A stretch of DNA of 39,500 nucleotides from Yinghuangia elevatio. Its GTDB lineage: Bacteria > Actinomycetota > Actinomycetes > Streptomycetales > Streptomycetaceae. Location of the stretch: assembly GCF_040649515.1 (NCBI RefSeq), contig NZ_JBEZFP010000089.1, forward strand, positions 1 to 39,500, written 5' to 3'. The notes under the pieces were generated by a model, which was not told where the DNA came from, did no database searches, and saw only the letters and a list, made by a program, of their open reading frames with translations. Positions 39,389-39,500 of the stretch are shown here, in pieces (within the stretch, counting starts at the first letter, position 1; every line of letters begins with the position of its first letter). Made by a program: the position numbers and the translations under genes.

Positions 39389-39500
39389 GCCGACACCTCC
39401 GACAAGAACCGTAGCCGTGCCGCCTCGTTGCGACACGCTTTCGGGCTTTCCGCAGGAACGCGGGAACGGGCGGGGCCGGTACGAGGATTGCCCTCGTACC

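Overview
The window is very GC-rich, its genes end codons mostly in G or C, GTG and TTG starts are common, and many genes have GGAGG-type ribosome binding sites. Gene content and order (hisN, rsgA, aroA, sigR, rsrA, a Fur-family regulator divergent from a catalase) point to an actinomycete of the Streptomyces family. The genus cannot be settled from the sequence. The right half (about 21.2-39.4 kb) looks like conserved chromosomal core; the left half looks more accessory.

Left part (1-10.7 kb). Two identical initiator tRNA genes (80 bp identical) bracket about 10.5 kb. The first is followed by a strong terminator and an array of eight degenerate units of about 92 bp that has no believable gene. 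A G-run cluster then runs into the stop codon of rsbP. On the minus strand lie rsbQ (alpha/beta hydrolase) and rsbP (PAS plus PP2C phosphatase), overlapping by one base, a two-part stress-sensing module. Upstream of them are an imine-reductase-type dehydrogenase and a divergent HxlR regulator, then a lone trpF. A plus-strand run follows: a scarred aldehyde dehydrogenase remnant, a D-aminoacylase-type amidohydrolase, a cytochrome P450 and a Gfo/Idh/MocA oxidoreductase, probably a small catabolic or tailoring cluster behind a palindromic operator.

Middle (10.7-21.2 kb). A protein of about 16 Sel1 repeats, a three-gene NitT/TauT-type ABC importer, a HEAT-repeat-like protein, the catR/katA peroxide-defence pair with palindromes in the shared promoter, and a two-CBS-domain protein.

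Right part (21.2-39.4 kb). hisN, a proline-rich hypothetical gene, a TetR regulator with a clear operator next to a diiron oxygenase, a HAD phosphatase, a DUF4097-type beta-repeat protein, a DUF2231-type membrane protein, the aroA-rsgA pair, an SRAP (HMCES/YedK) protein and an alpha/beta hydrolase. The thiol-stress sigma factor sigR and its zinc anti-sigma factor rsrA come next. sigR has a perfect SigR-type promoter and an in-frame upstream extension, as expected for the unstable long isoform. An HD-GYP protein, a SigE-family ECF sigma factor with a membrane partner, a DUF5317-type membrane protein, a 71-residue biotin carrier, a BsaP-like protein, a FlK-like thioesterase and a TPP enzyme with a histidine-repeat N-terminus complete the window.

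Short degenerate tandem repeats (10-16 bp periods) recur in the gaps between genes, often directly after stop codons. No integrase, transposase, CRISPR array or phage gene was seen.
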